Shown: positions 17,751 through 26,942 of the stretch, piece by piece
How positions within the stretch are numbered: position 1 is the first letter of the stretch
Layout of the letters: each line of letters opens with the position of its first letter
Assembly (NCBI GenBank): GCA_947488625.1
Contig: CANKZR010000002.1
Span: 186,001 to 250,000 of the forward strand
Direction: 5' to 3'
Length of the DNA: 64,000 nt
Source: an uncultured Sphingomonadaceae bacterium
GTDB taxonomy: Bacteria > Pseudomonadota > Alphaproteobacteria > Sphingomonadales > Sphingomonadaceae
Notes under the pieces: generated by a model
The model's database searches: none
What the model was told of the DNA's origin: nothing
The model's input: only the letters and a program-made list of their open reading frames with translations
Translations under genes and position numbers: made by a program

Positions 17751-19274
17751 TCAATTCCCCTGGGTATTCAGCTGCCCTGGTGCCGTATCCGAATAATCGA
17801 TGATTTCGGTATCGAATTCTTCCAGCGGCTGGTTGCCATCAACTTCCCCATCCGGGGCCATGATGTCAACGGTTCGCGAACTCGTGGCGACAGGTTCGGG
17901 GTCGCGCTGCCAATCCCAGATAATGCCGCGAACGCGATCGTAATTGTCGATGGGATCGTAAAGCACGCCCTCGTCGCCAAGGCCCAGATCGCGCGCCTCG
18001 GCCCTGCCCATCGCCGCGAGCAGGGAAAAACCGGCGACGTAGGCGTTGCGCCGCGCGGTTACGAGCTGGACCTGCGCGCTGAGCAATTCCTGCTGCGCAT
18101 CGAGGATATCGAGAACGGTCCGGTTGCCCACCGTGTTTTCGGCGCGAACACCCTCCAGGCTGAGGGCAGCGGCATCGACCGCCGCCTGGCTGGAGGCGAT
18201 AATTGCATTGGCCGCGCGCCAGCTGGAATAGGCCGCACGCACCTGGGCGATAATGTTGCGTTCCGTGGCGATAACCTGCTCGAGCTGTGCCTGCGCCTGC
18301 GCCGTGGCCTGTCGCTGCTGCGCGGCAACGCGGCCACCCTGAAACAACGGCAAGGTCATGCGGATACCGGCCGTGGCGCTGGTGGCCGTCTGGTCTGCCG
18401 TGGTGCCCGGGACGGCACCCAGAGTACCGAGGAAGTTCTGGTAGCCGCCGTTGGTGAAGGCGCTGAAGGTGGGCAAGCGGCCCGCGCCGGCAACTTCGAT
18501 ATCGAACCCTGCGGCAACGGCCCGTTCCTGCGCTGCGAGGAGGTCGGGATTGTTCTCCAGCGCCACCTGCACCGCCATGTCGGGGCTTTCGGGAAGGCCC
18601 GGAAGAGGTGGCGGCGGCTGCAGATCGGTAGGCGCTTCACCCACCAGGGCAATGTAGTTTTCGCGCGCCGAAAGCAGGTTCGCCTCCGCCGTGCGCAAGT
18701 CCCCGCGTGCCAGAGCCAGCCGGCTTTCCGACTGCGCCACGTCGGTGCGCGTCAGGTCTCCGATTTCGAAACGGTCGCTGGTGGCTTCGAGGTTGATCGA
18801 GAGCACTTCGACATTGTTGGCCGACAGACCGACGAGCGCCTCGTTCAGGATGACATTCATGTAGGTCGAGACGACCTGTGTGAAAATCGTGCTCTCGGTA
18901 CCGCGAAGGTCTGCCCTGCCCGCTTGCACCCGGTTTTCCGCCGCGCGGATGCCGTTTTTCACAGCCCCGCCCTGATATAGCGGAACGGCGAGATCGACGC
19001 CGGCATTGATCTGGCGTTCCGGCGCGATGAAGCTGGTAGAGTTCTGTACGAGGAATTCGGAGTATGTCGTGGTCGTGTTGACCGAGGGCAGACCCTGGGA
19101 CCGCTGGATCACGACGTTTTCATCGATCGCGCGCTGTTGTGCACGGGCGGCTTCCAGAGTGGGGTTGTCAAAATAGGCCTGCGTCAGCGCTTCCTTCAGC
19201 GTGTCGGCCGATGCAGGGGAAGCAAGCAGGGTGACGCCCGCCATTGCGGTTGCCAGCCGAAAAGCGGGGCGCAT
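17751..19274 (-). CDS. tolC: TolC-family outer membrane channel protein
   Basis: A 507-residue outer-membrane efflux protein with a signal peptide (about 1-23, ending ASPASA) and two OEP repeats of coiled-coil and beta-strand, seen in the paired stretches around INAGVDLAVPLYQGGAVKNG and IRMTLPLFQGGRVAAQQR. It forms the outer-membrane tunnel for tripartite exporters or type I secretion; no pump gene adjoins. It starts 2 bp after the methyltransferase stop, with GGAG inside that gene as ribosome site. The PIMT-tolC-popZ order is common in alphaproteobacteria. Confidence 0.93.
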   Translation of the reverse strand: MRPAFRLATAMAGVTLLASPASADTLKEALTQAYFDNPTLEAARAQQRAIDENVVIQRSQGLPSVNTTTTYSEFLVQNSTSFIAPERQINAGVDLAVPLYQGGAVKNGIRAAENRVQAGRADLRGTESTIFTQVVSTYMNVILNEALVGLSANNVEVLSINLEATSDRFEIGDLTRTDVAQSESRLALARGDLRTAEANLLSARENYIALVGEAPTDLQPPPPLPGLPESPDMAVQVALENNPDLLAAQERAVAAGFDIEVAGAGRLPTFSAFTNGGYQNFLGTLGAVPGTTADQTATSATAGIRMTLPLFQGGRVAAQQRQATAQAQAQLEQVIATERNIIAQVRAAYSSWRAANAIIASSQAAVDAAALSLEGVRAENTVGNRTVLDILDAQQELLSAQVQLVTARRNAYVAGFSLLAAMGRAEARDLGLGDEGVLYDPIDNYDRVRGIIWDWQRDPEPVATSSRTVDIMAPDGEVDGNQPLEEFDTEIIDYSDTAPGQLNTQGN

Positions 19275-19276
19275 GG

Positions 19277-19894
19277 TCAGAAGCTCCAGCCCTTTGGCTT
19301 GTCGAATTCGTGCAGTTGCGGAATGCCGATATCGTAGACAGGCATAAGCGAAATACCGCCGTCGCCCTTCCGGCCCACGGCAATCCGCGTTACCCCGCCG
19401 CTGACGATACCGGTCACGATGCGTGCGCCATCGGCAAGGCGTTTGGCGAGCGAGGCGGGTATTTCCTCCACCGCGCCATCGATTACCAGCAGATCTGCAC
19501 CCTTGCCCTTCGTACCCTTGCCGACGGCTTCTTCAGGGCTGATTACGGTAAGGTTCGCAACCATCGGACGCAGCAATTCGGCCAGGTAGCCCGAGCCTGC
19601 ATCCACGACGATGGCCTTTTCCATACCCGCAGGCGCGGCTTCTTCCAGTATCTTGCCCTGCACCAGCGGAGCAGGCAGCCACGCGCCGTTTTCGAGGCGG
19701 ATCGCGCGATCGACATAGGCCACGCCCTTGCTGGCGGCGGGCACGAAATCCTCGCGCGGCACCTGCGACATCCGGCGGATGACGGCGGGCGCATTTACGC
19801 CGCTGGTGCGCAACTGGCTGTCAATCATCGCGCGGCGCGCGGGATTGCTGGCGATGTTGGCTGCTTCGGCAGAATCGAGCGGGTCGGAAATCAC
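19277..19894 (-). CDS. Protein-L-isoaspartate O-methyltransferase-like protein
   Basis: A 205-residue SAM-dependent methyltransferase-like protein of the PIMT family. The N-terminal signature RRAMIDSQLRTSGV and the motif I VVDAGSGYLAEL are visible, but the SAM loop and later motifs are weaker than in true Pcm, so repair of isoaspartate is uncertain. The GTG at 19894 has a GAGAGA ribosome site eight bases upstream; a frame to 19957 adds low-complexity Ala/Pro residues. It lies directly before tolC, and a link with envelope protein quality is only inferred. Confidence 0.8.
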   Translation of the reverse strand: MISDPLDSAEAANIASNPARRAMIDSQLRTSGVNAPAVIRRMSQVPREDFVPAASKGVAYVDRAIRLENGAWLPAPLVQGKILEEAAPAGMEKAIVVDAGSGYLAELLRPMVANLTVISPEEAVGKGTKGKGADLLVIDGAVEEIPASLAKRLADGARIVTGIVSGGVTRIAVGRKGDGGISLMPVYDIGIPQLHEFDKPKGWSF

Positions 19895-20081
19895 TGCGTC
19901 AATCTCTCGTGCTTGCTGGACGAAAATCGCCTTAGGGGCTGCCGGGGCGGCGGGCAATGCCCGCGTTGTCGCAATTCGTCACACCCGGTTCGGACGATAG
20001 CGGCAATGGACAATGAAACGCCTTTGACCACATAGGCCCGCCATGCCTATGGGCAACTCGACCAAGAGGAGTGCAGAAACG

Positions 20082-21608
20082 ATGAGCGACATGATCACCA
20101 TTCGTGAAGAAGACCTGATCGAGACGGTGGCCGATGCGCTGCAATATATCTCCTATTACCATCCGATGGATTACATCCAGGCGCTGGGAGAGGCCTACAA
20201 GGCCGAACAGGGCCCCGCGGCAAAGGATGCGATTGCGCAAATCCTGACCAACAGCCGCATGTGCGCAGAAGGGCACCGGCCCATTTGCCAGGATACCGGC
20301 ATCGTGAACGTGTTCCTCAAATGGGGTCAGAACTGCCGCCTTGAATCAAGCTCAAGCCTGCAGGAGGTCGTCGACGAGGGCGTGCGCCGCGCTTACAATC
20401 ATGCCGAGAACAAGCTGCGCGCCTCGATCCTTGCCGATCCCGCCTTCACCCGGCGCAACACGCGCGACAATACGCCCTGCGTTCTCTCGGTGGAAATGGT
20501 GCCCGGCGATACGGTGGGTGTCGATGTTGCGGCCAAGGGCGGCGGTAGCGAGAACAAGTCCAAGTTCAAGATGATGAACCCCAGCGACAATATCATCGAC
20601 TGGGTGCTCGAACAGATACCCTCGATGGGTGCGGGATGGTGCCCGCCGGGCATGTTGGGCATCGGCATCGGCGGTACGGCGGAACATTGCGTGAAGCTGG
20701 CCAAGCAGAGCCTGATGGACCCGATCGACATGGCCCAGCTGAAGCAACGCGGCGCGCAAACCGATATCGAGCAGTTGCGGATCGACATCTTCGACGCGGT
20801 GAACGCCCAGGGTGTGGGTGCGCAGGGGCTGGGCGGGCTATCCACCGTGCTGGACGTGAAAATTCTGGACTGGCCGTGCCATGCTGCGGGCAAGCCCGTG
20901 GCGATGATCCCCAATTGCGCCGCGACCCGCCATGCGCATGTCACGCTGGATGGCAGCGGTCCGGCTTACCTGCCGCAGCCCGATCTGGAGGCATGGCCCG
21001 ATGTGCACTGGGAGCCTGACGCCGAGGCAAAACGCGTCGATCTGGATACCCTCACGCCAGAGGAAGTCGCCAGCTGGAAGCATGGCGATCGCCTGTTGCT
21101 GAACGGTGCCATGCTGACCGGGCGCGATGCGGCGCACAAGAAGATCAAGGATATGCTCGACGCGGGCGAGGAACTGCCCGTCGATTTCAGGGGTCGCGCG
21201 ATCTACTACGTCGGCCCTGTCGATCCGGTGATGGGCGAGGTTGTCGGCCCTGCGGGCCCGACCACCGCCACGCGCATGGACAAGTTCACCGAGATGATGC
21301 TGGACCAGGGCCTGCTCGCCATGATCGGCAAGGCGGAGCGCGGTGCCGATGCGGTTGACGTGATCAGCCGCTTCAAGGTCGCCTACCTCATGGCCACGGG
21401 CGGCGCCGCATACCTGGTGGCGCGCGCCATCAAGGAATCGAAGGTCGTCGCTTTCGAGGAACTGGGCATGGAAGCCATCTACGAATTCACCGTGAAGGAT
21501 ATGCCGGTAACGGTGGCAGTGGATTCGCAAGGCAACAACGTTCACACGCTGGCCCCGTTGCATTGGCGAGAGAAGATCCGCGAAGAGGGCCTGCTGACGG
21601 CGAAATGA
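20082..21608 (+). CDS. fumA: Fumarate hydratase class I
   Basis: A 508-residue [4Fe-4S] fumarase converting fumarate to malate in the TCA cycle. N-terminal cluster cysteines are Cys61 and Cys69 in SRMCAEGHRPICQDTG; a third lies further on. Alpha and beta parts are fused in one chain, as in E. coli FumA and FumB. The ATG at 20082 is preceded by AGGAG; earlier in-frame ATGs are less well placed. The Fe-S demand fits with the SUF operon elsewhere in the window. A hairpin follows at 21651-21678. Confidence 0.95.
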   Translation: MSDMITIREEDLIETVADALQYISYYHPMDYIQALGEAYKAEQGPAAKDAIAQILTNSRMCAEGHRPICQDTGIVNVFLKWGQNCRLESSSSLQEVVDEGVRRAYNHAENKLRASILADPAFTRRNTRDNTPCVLSVEMVPGDTVGVDVAAKGGGSENKSKFKMMNPSDNIIDWVLEQIPSMGAGWCPPGMLGIGIGGTAEHCVKLAKQSLMDPIDMAQLKQRGAQTDIEQLRIDIFDAVNAQGVGAQGLGGLSTVLDVKILDWPCHAAGKPVAMIPNCAATRHAHVTLDGSGPAYLPQPDLEAWPDVHWEPDAEAKRVDLDTLTPEEVASWKHGDRLLLNGAMLTGRDAAHKKIKDMLDAGEELPVDFRGRAIYYVGPVDPVMGEVVGPAGPTTATRMDKFTEMMLDQGLLAMIGKAERGADAVDVISRFKVAYLMATGGAAYLVARAIKESKVVAFEELGMEAIYEFTVKDMPVTVAVDSQGNNVHTLAPLHWREKIREEGLLTAK

Positions 21609-21650
21609 GGTGCATTCCGGCGTGGATGCGCAGTCCTGATCGACCAATGG

Positions 21651-21678
21651 CACACCGGTTTCGATGGAAACCGCTGTG
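21651..21678 (+). terminator. Hairpin downstream of fumA
   Basis: CGGTTTC / GAAACCG seven-base stem with loop gatg, extended by CACA / TGTG after one mismatch. It lies 43 bp after the fumA stop and 40 bp before the histidine kinase start. It lacks a T tract, so terminator strength is uncertain. Confidence 0.5.
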
Positions 21679-21718
21679 CGGGCTGGCTGGATTTACGCCT
21701 GTCGGGTAAACCGGCAGG

Positions 21719-22912
21719 ATGGATTTTGCTGCAAAGCCCGAAAAACACAGATCCCGTCTGCCGTTCAAGACAGTGCTCGCATCTGTCGTCGGCCTGTGGG
21801 CGACCTATTTTGTCCTTGTCTCCACGCGGGCAGAACTGCTCGATATGCCGTTGGCGGACGAACTTCTCTGGTTGCGTCTCCTCTCGGTGGGCGTCGGCAT
21901 CTTCATAACGCTGGGTCTGTGGGTGGTGTTGCGCGCGTTCGACGGCAGGCCGCTATGGACGAAGATCGCCGCTGCGCTGGTATTCGCCTTGCCTGCAGCA
22001 TTGCTCAGCGCACAGGCGAACCGGGTGATATTCGCCGATGCGCAGGCTGCGCTGGACGAGAAGGTCCTGCAGGAATTCGTTCAGACGCGTGGCTTCTCGT
22101 CGGAGGAAGAAGAGAGCAGTACCGAGCTTTTCGAAGGGCTGACCGAACTGGTTTCCGTCAGCGCGCGGACCCAGCTGATCGAGATCACCTACAGCCGCTA
22201 TTTCATGCTGCTGGCATGGTGCGCCCTGTATCTGGCATTGCTGACCGGCGAAAAGGCCCGCGATGCAGAGCGGCGCGAGCAGCAGTTCCGCAACGCTGCA
22301 AAGGCTGCGGAACTGCAATCGTTGCGCTACCAGGTAAACCCGCATTTCCTGTTCAACACGCTCAATTCGCTGTCGGCGCTGGTGCTGACCGGCAAGACCG
22401 AAATGGCAGAGCGCATGATCCAGATGATCAGCACGTTCTATCGCCGCAGCCTGGCCGATGACACCACGTCCGACGTGCCGCTGCGAGACGAGATCCATCT
22501 TCAGAAGCTCTATCTTGAAATCGAAGCCGTGCGCTTCCCCCTGCGGTTGCACACACATTACGACATTCCTGCCGATCTGGAAAACGCACTGATTCCGGGC
22601 ATGATCCTGCAACCGCTGATCGAGAATTCGGTGAAGCACGCCGTCGCGCCCTCGTCGGGGCAGGTCACGATCACGCTGTCGGCGCGCGAGGAATACGATC
22701 GGCTGGTGGTTACCATTTCCGACAATGGCCAGAGCGCGGAAGATCGAGACGATACGCGCCCCGGTTTCGGCATCGGTCTGACCAATGTTCGCGAGCGGTT
22801 GGAGGCACGGTTCGGCAATGAAGCGACCGTGGTCTCCGGCCAGGTGCCGGGCGGCTATGCAACGCACCTGCGCATGCCGCTGCGGCGCATCAAGGAACGG
22901 GCGGCCGCGTGA
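21719..22912 (+). CDS. LytS-type sensor histidine kinase (first pair)
   Basis: A 397-residue membrane kinase. The N-terminal half has about four hydrophobic segments (18-36, 52-72, 82-100, 160-178) as sensor; the His_kinase domain begins with RYQVNPHFLFNTLNSL, where His209 is the phosphorylated residue, followed by an HATPase_c domain (LQPLIENSVKHAV and GFGIGLTNVRERL). The signal is unknown. The LytTR regulator follows 39 bp downstream. A similar pair lies at 61444-63473 on the other strand. Confidence 0.92.
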   Translation: MDFAAKPEKHRSRLPFKTVLASVVGLWATYFVLVSTRAELLDMPLADELLWLRLLSVGVGIFITLGLWVVLRAFDGRPLWTKIAAALVFALPAALLSAQANRVIFADAQAALDEKVLQEFVQTRGFSSEEEESSTELFEGLTELVSVSARTQLIEITYSRYFMLLAWCALYLALLTGEKARDAERREQQFRNAAKAAELQSLRYQVNPHFLFNTLNSLSALVLTGKTEMAERMIQMISTFYRRSLADDTTSDVPLRDEIHLQKLYLEIEAVRFPLRLHTHYDIPADLENALIPGMILQPLIENSVKHAVAPSSGQVTITLSAREEYDRLVVTISDNGQSAEDRDDTRPGFGIGLTNVRERLEARFGNEATVVSGQVPGGYATHLRMPLRRIKERAAA

Positions 22913-22951
22913 TGCATGACAGGCCCAGTGCAACCGGGAGCGTGAAACGCC

Positions 22952-23692
22952 ATGAACGATAACGAGAACGACGATCTTCGGACACTTATCGTCGATGACG
23001 AGCCGCTGGCGATCGAGCGGATGCAGGTTCTGTGTTCCGAGATACCCCGGCTGACCGTTATCGGCACTGCGAGCGATGGCGAATCCGCCCTGCGCCTGTC
23101 CGAAAAGCTCAATCCCGACCTCCTGCTGCTCGACATGACCATGCCCGGCAAGGATGGGCTCCAGGTTGCGCGCGAAGCAGGCAAGCTGGAAGCGCCGCCC
23201 GCCGTGATCTTCGTTACCGCACATGAGAATTTCGCCGTGGAGGCCTTCGATCTCGAAGCCATCGACTACGTTTTGAAGCCGGTCGCAACCGAAAGGCTGG
23301 AGCGAGCCATCGAGCGCGCCTTTGCCCGCAAGGGTCGCGGTTCTGAGGATGCCGAGGATACGTGGCTCAGCGAATTCTGGGTGCCGCACCGTTCCGAACT
23401 GTTGCGGATCGAAGCCTCCGAAGTTTACCGCATCGATGCAGAGCGCGACTATGTGCGGCTGCACGTCGGAGAAACCAGCTACCTGTTGTTGCAGACTATT
23501 GCCGGGCTTGAGGAAAAGCTGGACCCGGAGAAATTCATTCGCATCCACCGATCAACCATACTGCGCCGCGATTTCATTACCGGACTGAAGCACGAAGGGC
23601 TGGGCGTATGGTGCGCAGAACTTGCCGATGGCGAGGAACTGCGGATCGGCCGCACTTATCTGAAGAAGGTGAAGGCGATGGCGGGCCGCTAG
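22952..23692 (+). CDS. LytTR-family response regulator (first pair)
   Basis: A 246-residue regulator. The receiver domain (about 10-125) has acidic residues near VDDEP, phosphoacceptor Asp61 in LLLLDMTMPG and Lys109 in VLKPVA; a LytTR DNA-binding domain follows (about 140-244, with DYVRLHVGETSYLL and FIRIHRSTI). It should be phosphorylated by the kinase just upstream. LytTR proteins bind paired 9-bp direct repeats; I did not find a convincing pair in the neighbouring gaps. Confidence 0.93.
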   Translation: MNDNENDDLRTLIVDDEPLAIERMQVLCSEIPRLTVIGTASDGESALRLSEKLNPDLLLLDMTMPGKDGLQVAREAGKLEAPPAVIFVTAHENFAVEAFDLEAIDYVLKPVATERLERAIERAFARKGRGSEDAEDTWLSEFWVPHRSELLRIEASEVYRIDAERDYVRLHVGETSYLLLQTIAGLEEKLDPEKFIRIHRSTILRRDFITGLKHEGLGVWCAELADGEELRIGRTYLKKVKAMAGR

Positions 23693-23718
23693 AATTCGCT
23701 GTCTCGCTACCGGACGCC

Positions 23719-23755
23719 AAACGGGACGCCCCGCGACCAGCGGAGCGCCCCGTTT
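23719..23755. terminator. Hairpin between convergent LytTR regulator and urcA
   Basis: A 16-base arm beginning AAACGGG pairs with a 3' arm ending CCCGTTT around loop gacca, with two mismatches. It sits between two convergent stops and could end both transcripts, although the T tract is short. Confidence 0.55.
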
Positions 23756-23777
23756 GATGTCGTCGATGTGAAAGCCG

Positions 23778-24110
23778 TCAGCCGCCGCGCTGGGCGTCGT
23801 TCACGATCTGCGCGAACTGGCGTTCAAGCTGGCGCTTGGCATCCCGATAGCATTGCCGACTTTCGCGGCTGCGAGCCCGGGTGCCGACTTCGACTTCGTC
23901 CATGCCGCAGACTTGCTTCGCCGCGCGGTCGATGCGACGATCGAGTTCCGCCACGCCTTCCGGCGTTGCCAGGTCAAGGTCGGTATGGGTAACGCCGGTG
24001 GTGCGCGTTTCCACGTTCTGCGCCGAGACTGCCGGAGCAATGGCGACGCCACTTGTTGCCAGAATCAGTGCAGCGGCACTCAGGACATGGGTCATTGAAA
24101 GGGGTTTCAT
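23778..24110 (-). CDS. UrcA family protein
   Basis: A 110-residue exported protein with a signal peptide (1-30, ending AVSA) and the UrcA pattern: DLATPEGVAELDRRIDRAA followed by a conserved Cys (VCG) and a second Cys (RQCYRDA). The family is widespread in sphingomonads and Caulobacter; its function is unknown. A strong ribosome site (GGAGGAGAA) precedes the ATG. The two cysteines probably form a disulfide in the periplasm (inferred). Confidence 0.85.
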   Translation of the reverse strand: MKPLSMTHVLSAAALILATSGVAIAPAVSAQNVETRTTGVTHTDLDLATPEGVAELDRRIDRAAKQVCGMDEVEVGTRARSRESRQCYRDAKRQLERQFAQIVNDAQRGG

Positions 24111-24154
24111 CAGGTTCTCCTCCTGTAGCCCCGTATTCTCCTGTCTTGGAGGGG

Positions 24155-24194
24155 TCGCACCGCAGCCGGTGGGACTGGAACGGCTGCGGTGCGA
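24155..24194. repeat. Perfect 14-bp inverted repeat in the urcA / membrane protein gap
   Basis: TCGCACCGCAGCCG at 24155-24168 is exactly complementary to 24181-24194, with a 12-base loop. It lies in a 238-bp divergent gap (24111-24348) with no gene. It lacks a T tract on either side. It may be an RNA structure in a leader or a binding site; nothing else recognisable is in this gap. Confidence 0.7.
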
Positions 24195-24348
24195 TTACGT
24201 ATGTAGAACGATCAACGAGGCAGCGCTGCTAGTGGTCGACCTGCGCGCCTGCCTTCTCGACGAGCGAGCCTCACATCCGACCAAGGGGCTACCGCGTTCC
24301 ACCAACGACAGATTGCACCTGTTACGCCAATCGTGCAGGAGCACAGGC

Positions 24349-24615
24349 GTGGCGCTGATAATCACCTTTCTCATGGGCATGGGCAATTTCGCCTGCCATC
24401 AGGCGGTGATTGCCAGCGGCCATCGCATGGTGACGCAGATCCCTCCGCGAACGCTGCGCATTGCACGCGCTTCCAGCCTGACACTGGAGTTCATCATCTT
24501 GTGCGGTGCGCTATACGCGGCGAAGGCCGGGGCGATGCACTGGATCTGGCTGTACGGCGGCTATTTCCTCATCAACCTGACTGCGGCCTGGTCAATCGTC
24601 ACGCGTCGTATCTGA
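24349..24615 (+). CDS. Small three-helix membrane protein, unknown function
   Basis: An 88-residue protein with hydrophobic segments at about 1-18, 42-58 and 64-82. Comparable small proteins occur in sphingomonads; no function is assigned. The GTG at 24349 has an AGGAG nine bases upstream and gives a compact membrane protein. The same frame is open far upstream but reads through the urcA region antisense, so that extension is rejected. It precedes the lipid-kinase gene by 36 bp and may be co-transcribed. Confidence 0.68.
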   Translation: MALIITFLMGMGNFACHQAVIASGHRMVTQIPPRTLRIARASSLTLEFIILCGALYAAKAGAMHWIWLYGGYFLINLTAAWSIVTRRI

Positions 24616-24651
24616 CGGGAACTGGCAGGCCACCCCGGCGATTTCAGTACC

Positions 24652-25506
24652 ATGGCAAAAGCAAGGCCCCTCTGGCTGGTTCACAACGATGCAAGCGGTT
24701 CCAACGACCGCGAGGCTCTGGAAAGGATGAGTGAGGACTGCGCCGACTACGGTCTGCGCGTCGCTTTCAGCACCAGTTTCCCTACCGACGATCTACCAAC
24801 GCCAGCGATGCTGGACGCCGCGGATCTCGATCTGGTGGCGATCTTTGCAGGTGACGGCACGGTGAATGCTGCGCTCGACGCGCTGACGGGCTGGGGCGGC
24901 CAGGTGCTGGTGCTGCCGGGCGGAACGATGAACCTTCTCTACCATCGCCTGTTCGGCGAGATGGACCTGGCCGAGGTGTTGAGCAAGGCTGGCAGTGGAA
25001 GCCTGGTCGTGCGAAGGCCCGGCGTCATCACCAGCCCCCTGGGCACGGCCTATGCCGGATTGCTGGCGGGGCCGGGAACCAGCTGGAACGAGGTGCGCGA
25101 AGCCATGCGTAACCTCGATGTTATCACGATGGCGGCAGAAACGCGTGAAGCCTTTGCGCGCACGCTCAATGACGAGCGATTGCGATGCGTCGAACCGCCG
25201 TTGGGTCGCCCCGACGGCTATCCCCTGCTGCTGCTGGAGCCTCGCGACGGCAGTATCGAGGTGAACGCCTACCATGCCGAAACGACTGCGGAATTTCTCG
25301 ACCAGCTGTTTGCGCTGGCAAAGCATGACTTTCGCGAAGGGCCGCACGATCATATCGGCAGCGAGCAGGCCCTGACGCTTTCGGGGGCTGACGACGGCGG
25401 GTTTGGCGTGCTGCTGGACGGAGAGCCTGCGGTCGCCGCTCGTGCCACGCGTTTCCAGCTGTCGACATGCGAGGTGGACCTGCTAGCGATGCGCACCGAT
25501 GATTGA
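24652..25506 (+). CDS. Diacylglycerol kinase catalytic-domain protein
   Basis: A 284-residue lipid kinase-like protein of the DAGK/sphingosine-kinase fold. The nucleotide motif AGDGTVNAAL and the following LPGGTMNLLYHR identify the catalytic domain. Sphingomonads make sphingolipids, so a sphingoid or diacylglycerol substrate is possible, but neither is shown by the sequence. It overlaps the phosphoesterase gene by 8 bp, so the two are translationally coupled. Confidence 0.87.
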   Translation: MAKARPLWLVHNDASGSNDREALERMSEDCADYGLRVAFSTSFPTDDLPTPAMLDAADLDLVAIFAGDGTVNAALDALTGWGGQVLVLPGGTMNLLYHRLFGEMDLAEVLSKAGSGSLVVRRPGVITSPLGTAYAGLLAGPGTSWNEVREAMRNLDVITMAAETREAFARTLNDERLRCVEPPLGRPDGYPLLLLEPRDGSIEVNAYHAETTAEFLDQLFALAKHDFREGPHDHIGSEQALTLSGADDGGFGVLLDGEPAVAARATRFQLSTCEVDLLAMRTDD

Positions 25507-26356
25507 AACGAAGCTGCTGTTCCATCTTTCCGACATTCACTTCGGGCTCGAGGACAACCACGCGCTTGACTGGGTGAAGCGCGAGATTGCAGACCGAAAG
25601 CCCGATGCCGTGGCCATCACGGGCGATTTGACGATGCGCGCCAGGCAACGTGAATTCGACGCTGCAACCGCATGGATCAAATCGCTGGAAGCGCCTGTCA
25701 CGGTGGAAGTGGGCAACCATGACCTGCCGTATTTCAACCCGATCGAGCGGTTCTTCGATCCTTACAAACGCATCCGCGCCATCTCCGACAAGGTGGAACG
25801 GGAAATCGATCTGCCCGGCTTGGCCATTATTCCGCTGAAAACGGTGCGCCGCTGGCAACCGCGATTGAACTGGTCGAAAGGCTGGGTCACGAATGCGGCA
25901 CTGGATCGATGCCTGACTGCACTCGACGCCCTGCCGCAGGGGACGCAGGCGCTGGTTACCGTTCACCATCCATTGCGCGAAGTCGGCACGCAGGGAACTG
26001 CATTGACGATGCACGGGCAAAAAGCGCTGAACGAACTCGCGCAGCGCCCGGTGCTGGCGGTGCTGTCGGGTCATGTGCATGATGCCTTCGATATCATGGA
26101 GGAAACGGTCCACGGCAAAGTTCGGATGATCGGTGCAGGCACTCTTTCGCAGCGCGTCCGGTCCACTCCGCCCAGTTTTAACGAACTGCGTTGGGATGGC
26201 GAGTCTCTGCAGGTGAAGGTGCGCAACTTGGAAGATTTCAGGACGCGGGACATGATGATCCGCGATGTTCCTGAAGATGCGATGCCGCCGCGCAAGCCCG
26301 GTGAACCCGTGGCACCAGTTGGCAGGGTACCGCGAACCGATCCGCCGATTCATTGA
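25499..26356 (+). CDS. Metallophosphoesterase
   Basis: A 285-residue calcineurin-like phosphoesterase with the full set of metal ligands: LSDIHFG, ITGDLT, VGNHDLP, VTVHHPL and SGHVHDAF. The protein resembles class III cyclic-nucleotide and lipid phosphohydrolases (LpxH-like), but the substrate is not clear. Its coupling to the lipid kinase suggests the pair acts on a lipid or its headgroup (inferred). Confidence 0.87.
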   Translation: MIETKLLFHLSDIHFGLEDNHALDWVKREIADRKPDAVAITGDLTMRARQREFDAATAWIKSLEAPVTVEVGNHDLPYFNPIERFFDPYKRIRAISDKVEREIDLPGLAIIPLKTVRRWQPRLNWSKGWVTNAALDRCLTALDALPQGTQALVTVHHPLREVGTQGTALTMHGQKALNELAQRPVLAVLSGHVHDAFDIMEETVHGKVRMIGAGTLSQRVRSTPPSFNELRWDGESLQVKVRNLEDFRTRDMMIRDVPEDAMPPRKPGEPVAPVGRVPRTDPPIH

Positions 26357-26516
26357 GGCAGGACCATGTAAGTCGATTTGAATTTATTGCTTTTCCCGGA
26401 TCATTCATTCCAAATTTACTACCGAAACCGCCTCATTACGGTTGTTTGTCGAATAATCGAACCATTTGGTCGCAATTGCGGGATCGCAATCCGTGGTTCC
26501 AGCGTAAAGTGCCGAA

Positions 26517-26894
26517 ATGGCGACCAGAGTCCTAATTGTGGAAGACGACCTGTTGAACCGCATGTTCTACGAGGCGGTCTTCAACCAGCGCGGCTACGAG
26601 CTGATGCTCGTGGACGATGGCGCACGCGTACTGGACGCGGTGGACGACTTCGCGCCCGATCTCATCACGATGGATATTCACTTGCCGCACGTTTCAGGGC
26701 GCAAGCTGATCCGCGAGATCAAGCGCAACCCCGAGACCGCGCAGATCCCGATCCTCGCCATCACCGCCTATGCCGGCAAGCGCGACGAGGAAGGTATCCG
26801 CCGGGCAGGCGCGAGCGGCTACCTCGCCAAGCCGCTTTCTATCGATCAGTTGCTGGGCGAAGTGGATTCGCTGCTGGGCGAACCGGTCCACTAG
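26517..26894 (+). CDS. divK: DivK-like single-domain response regulator
   Basis: A 125-residue receiver domain with no output domain. VEDDLLN carries the metal-binding acids, Asp53 in ITMDIHLP is the phosphoacceptor, and Lys105 in YLAKPL completes the site. The pattern IVEDDLLNRMFYEAVFNQRG matches DivK, which controls the CckA-CtrA cell-cycle pathway through DivL in alphaproteobacteria. pleD is not adjacent here. The 160-bp upstream gap (26357-26516) is AT-rich and probably holds its promoter. Confidence 0.85.
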   Translation: MATRVLIVEDDLLNRMFYEAVFNQRGYELMLVDDGARVLDAVDDFAPDLITMDIHLPHVSGRKLIREIKRNPETAQIPILAITAYAGKRDEEGIRRAGASGYLAKPLSIDQLLGEVDSLLGEPVH

Positions 26895-26942
26895 GGACGT
26901 GGCGCCAACCCCCTCGATAGCGAACCCCCGATAGCACCATGC

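Noticed and set aside
19895-19957. A longer N-terminus for the methyltransferase-like protein starting at 19957.
   Set aside because: The added residues are Ala/Pro-rich and unconserved; GTG at 19894 has a good ribosome site and fits the family.
23881-24348. A longer reading frame running into the small membrane protein at 24349.
   Set aside because: It lies antisense to urcA and reads as Ser/Arg-rich low complexity; no start signal is visible before 24349.
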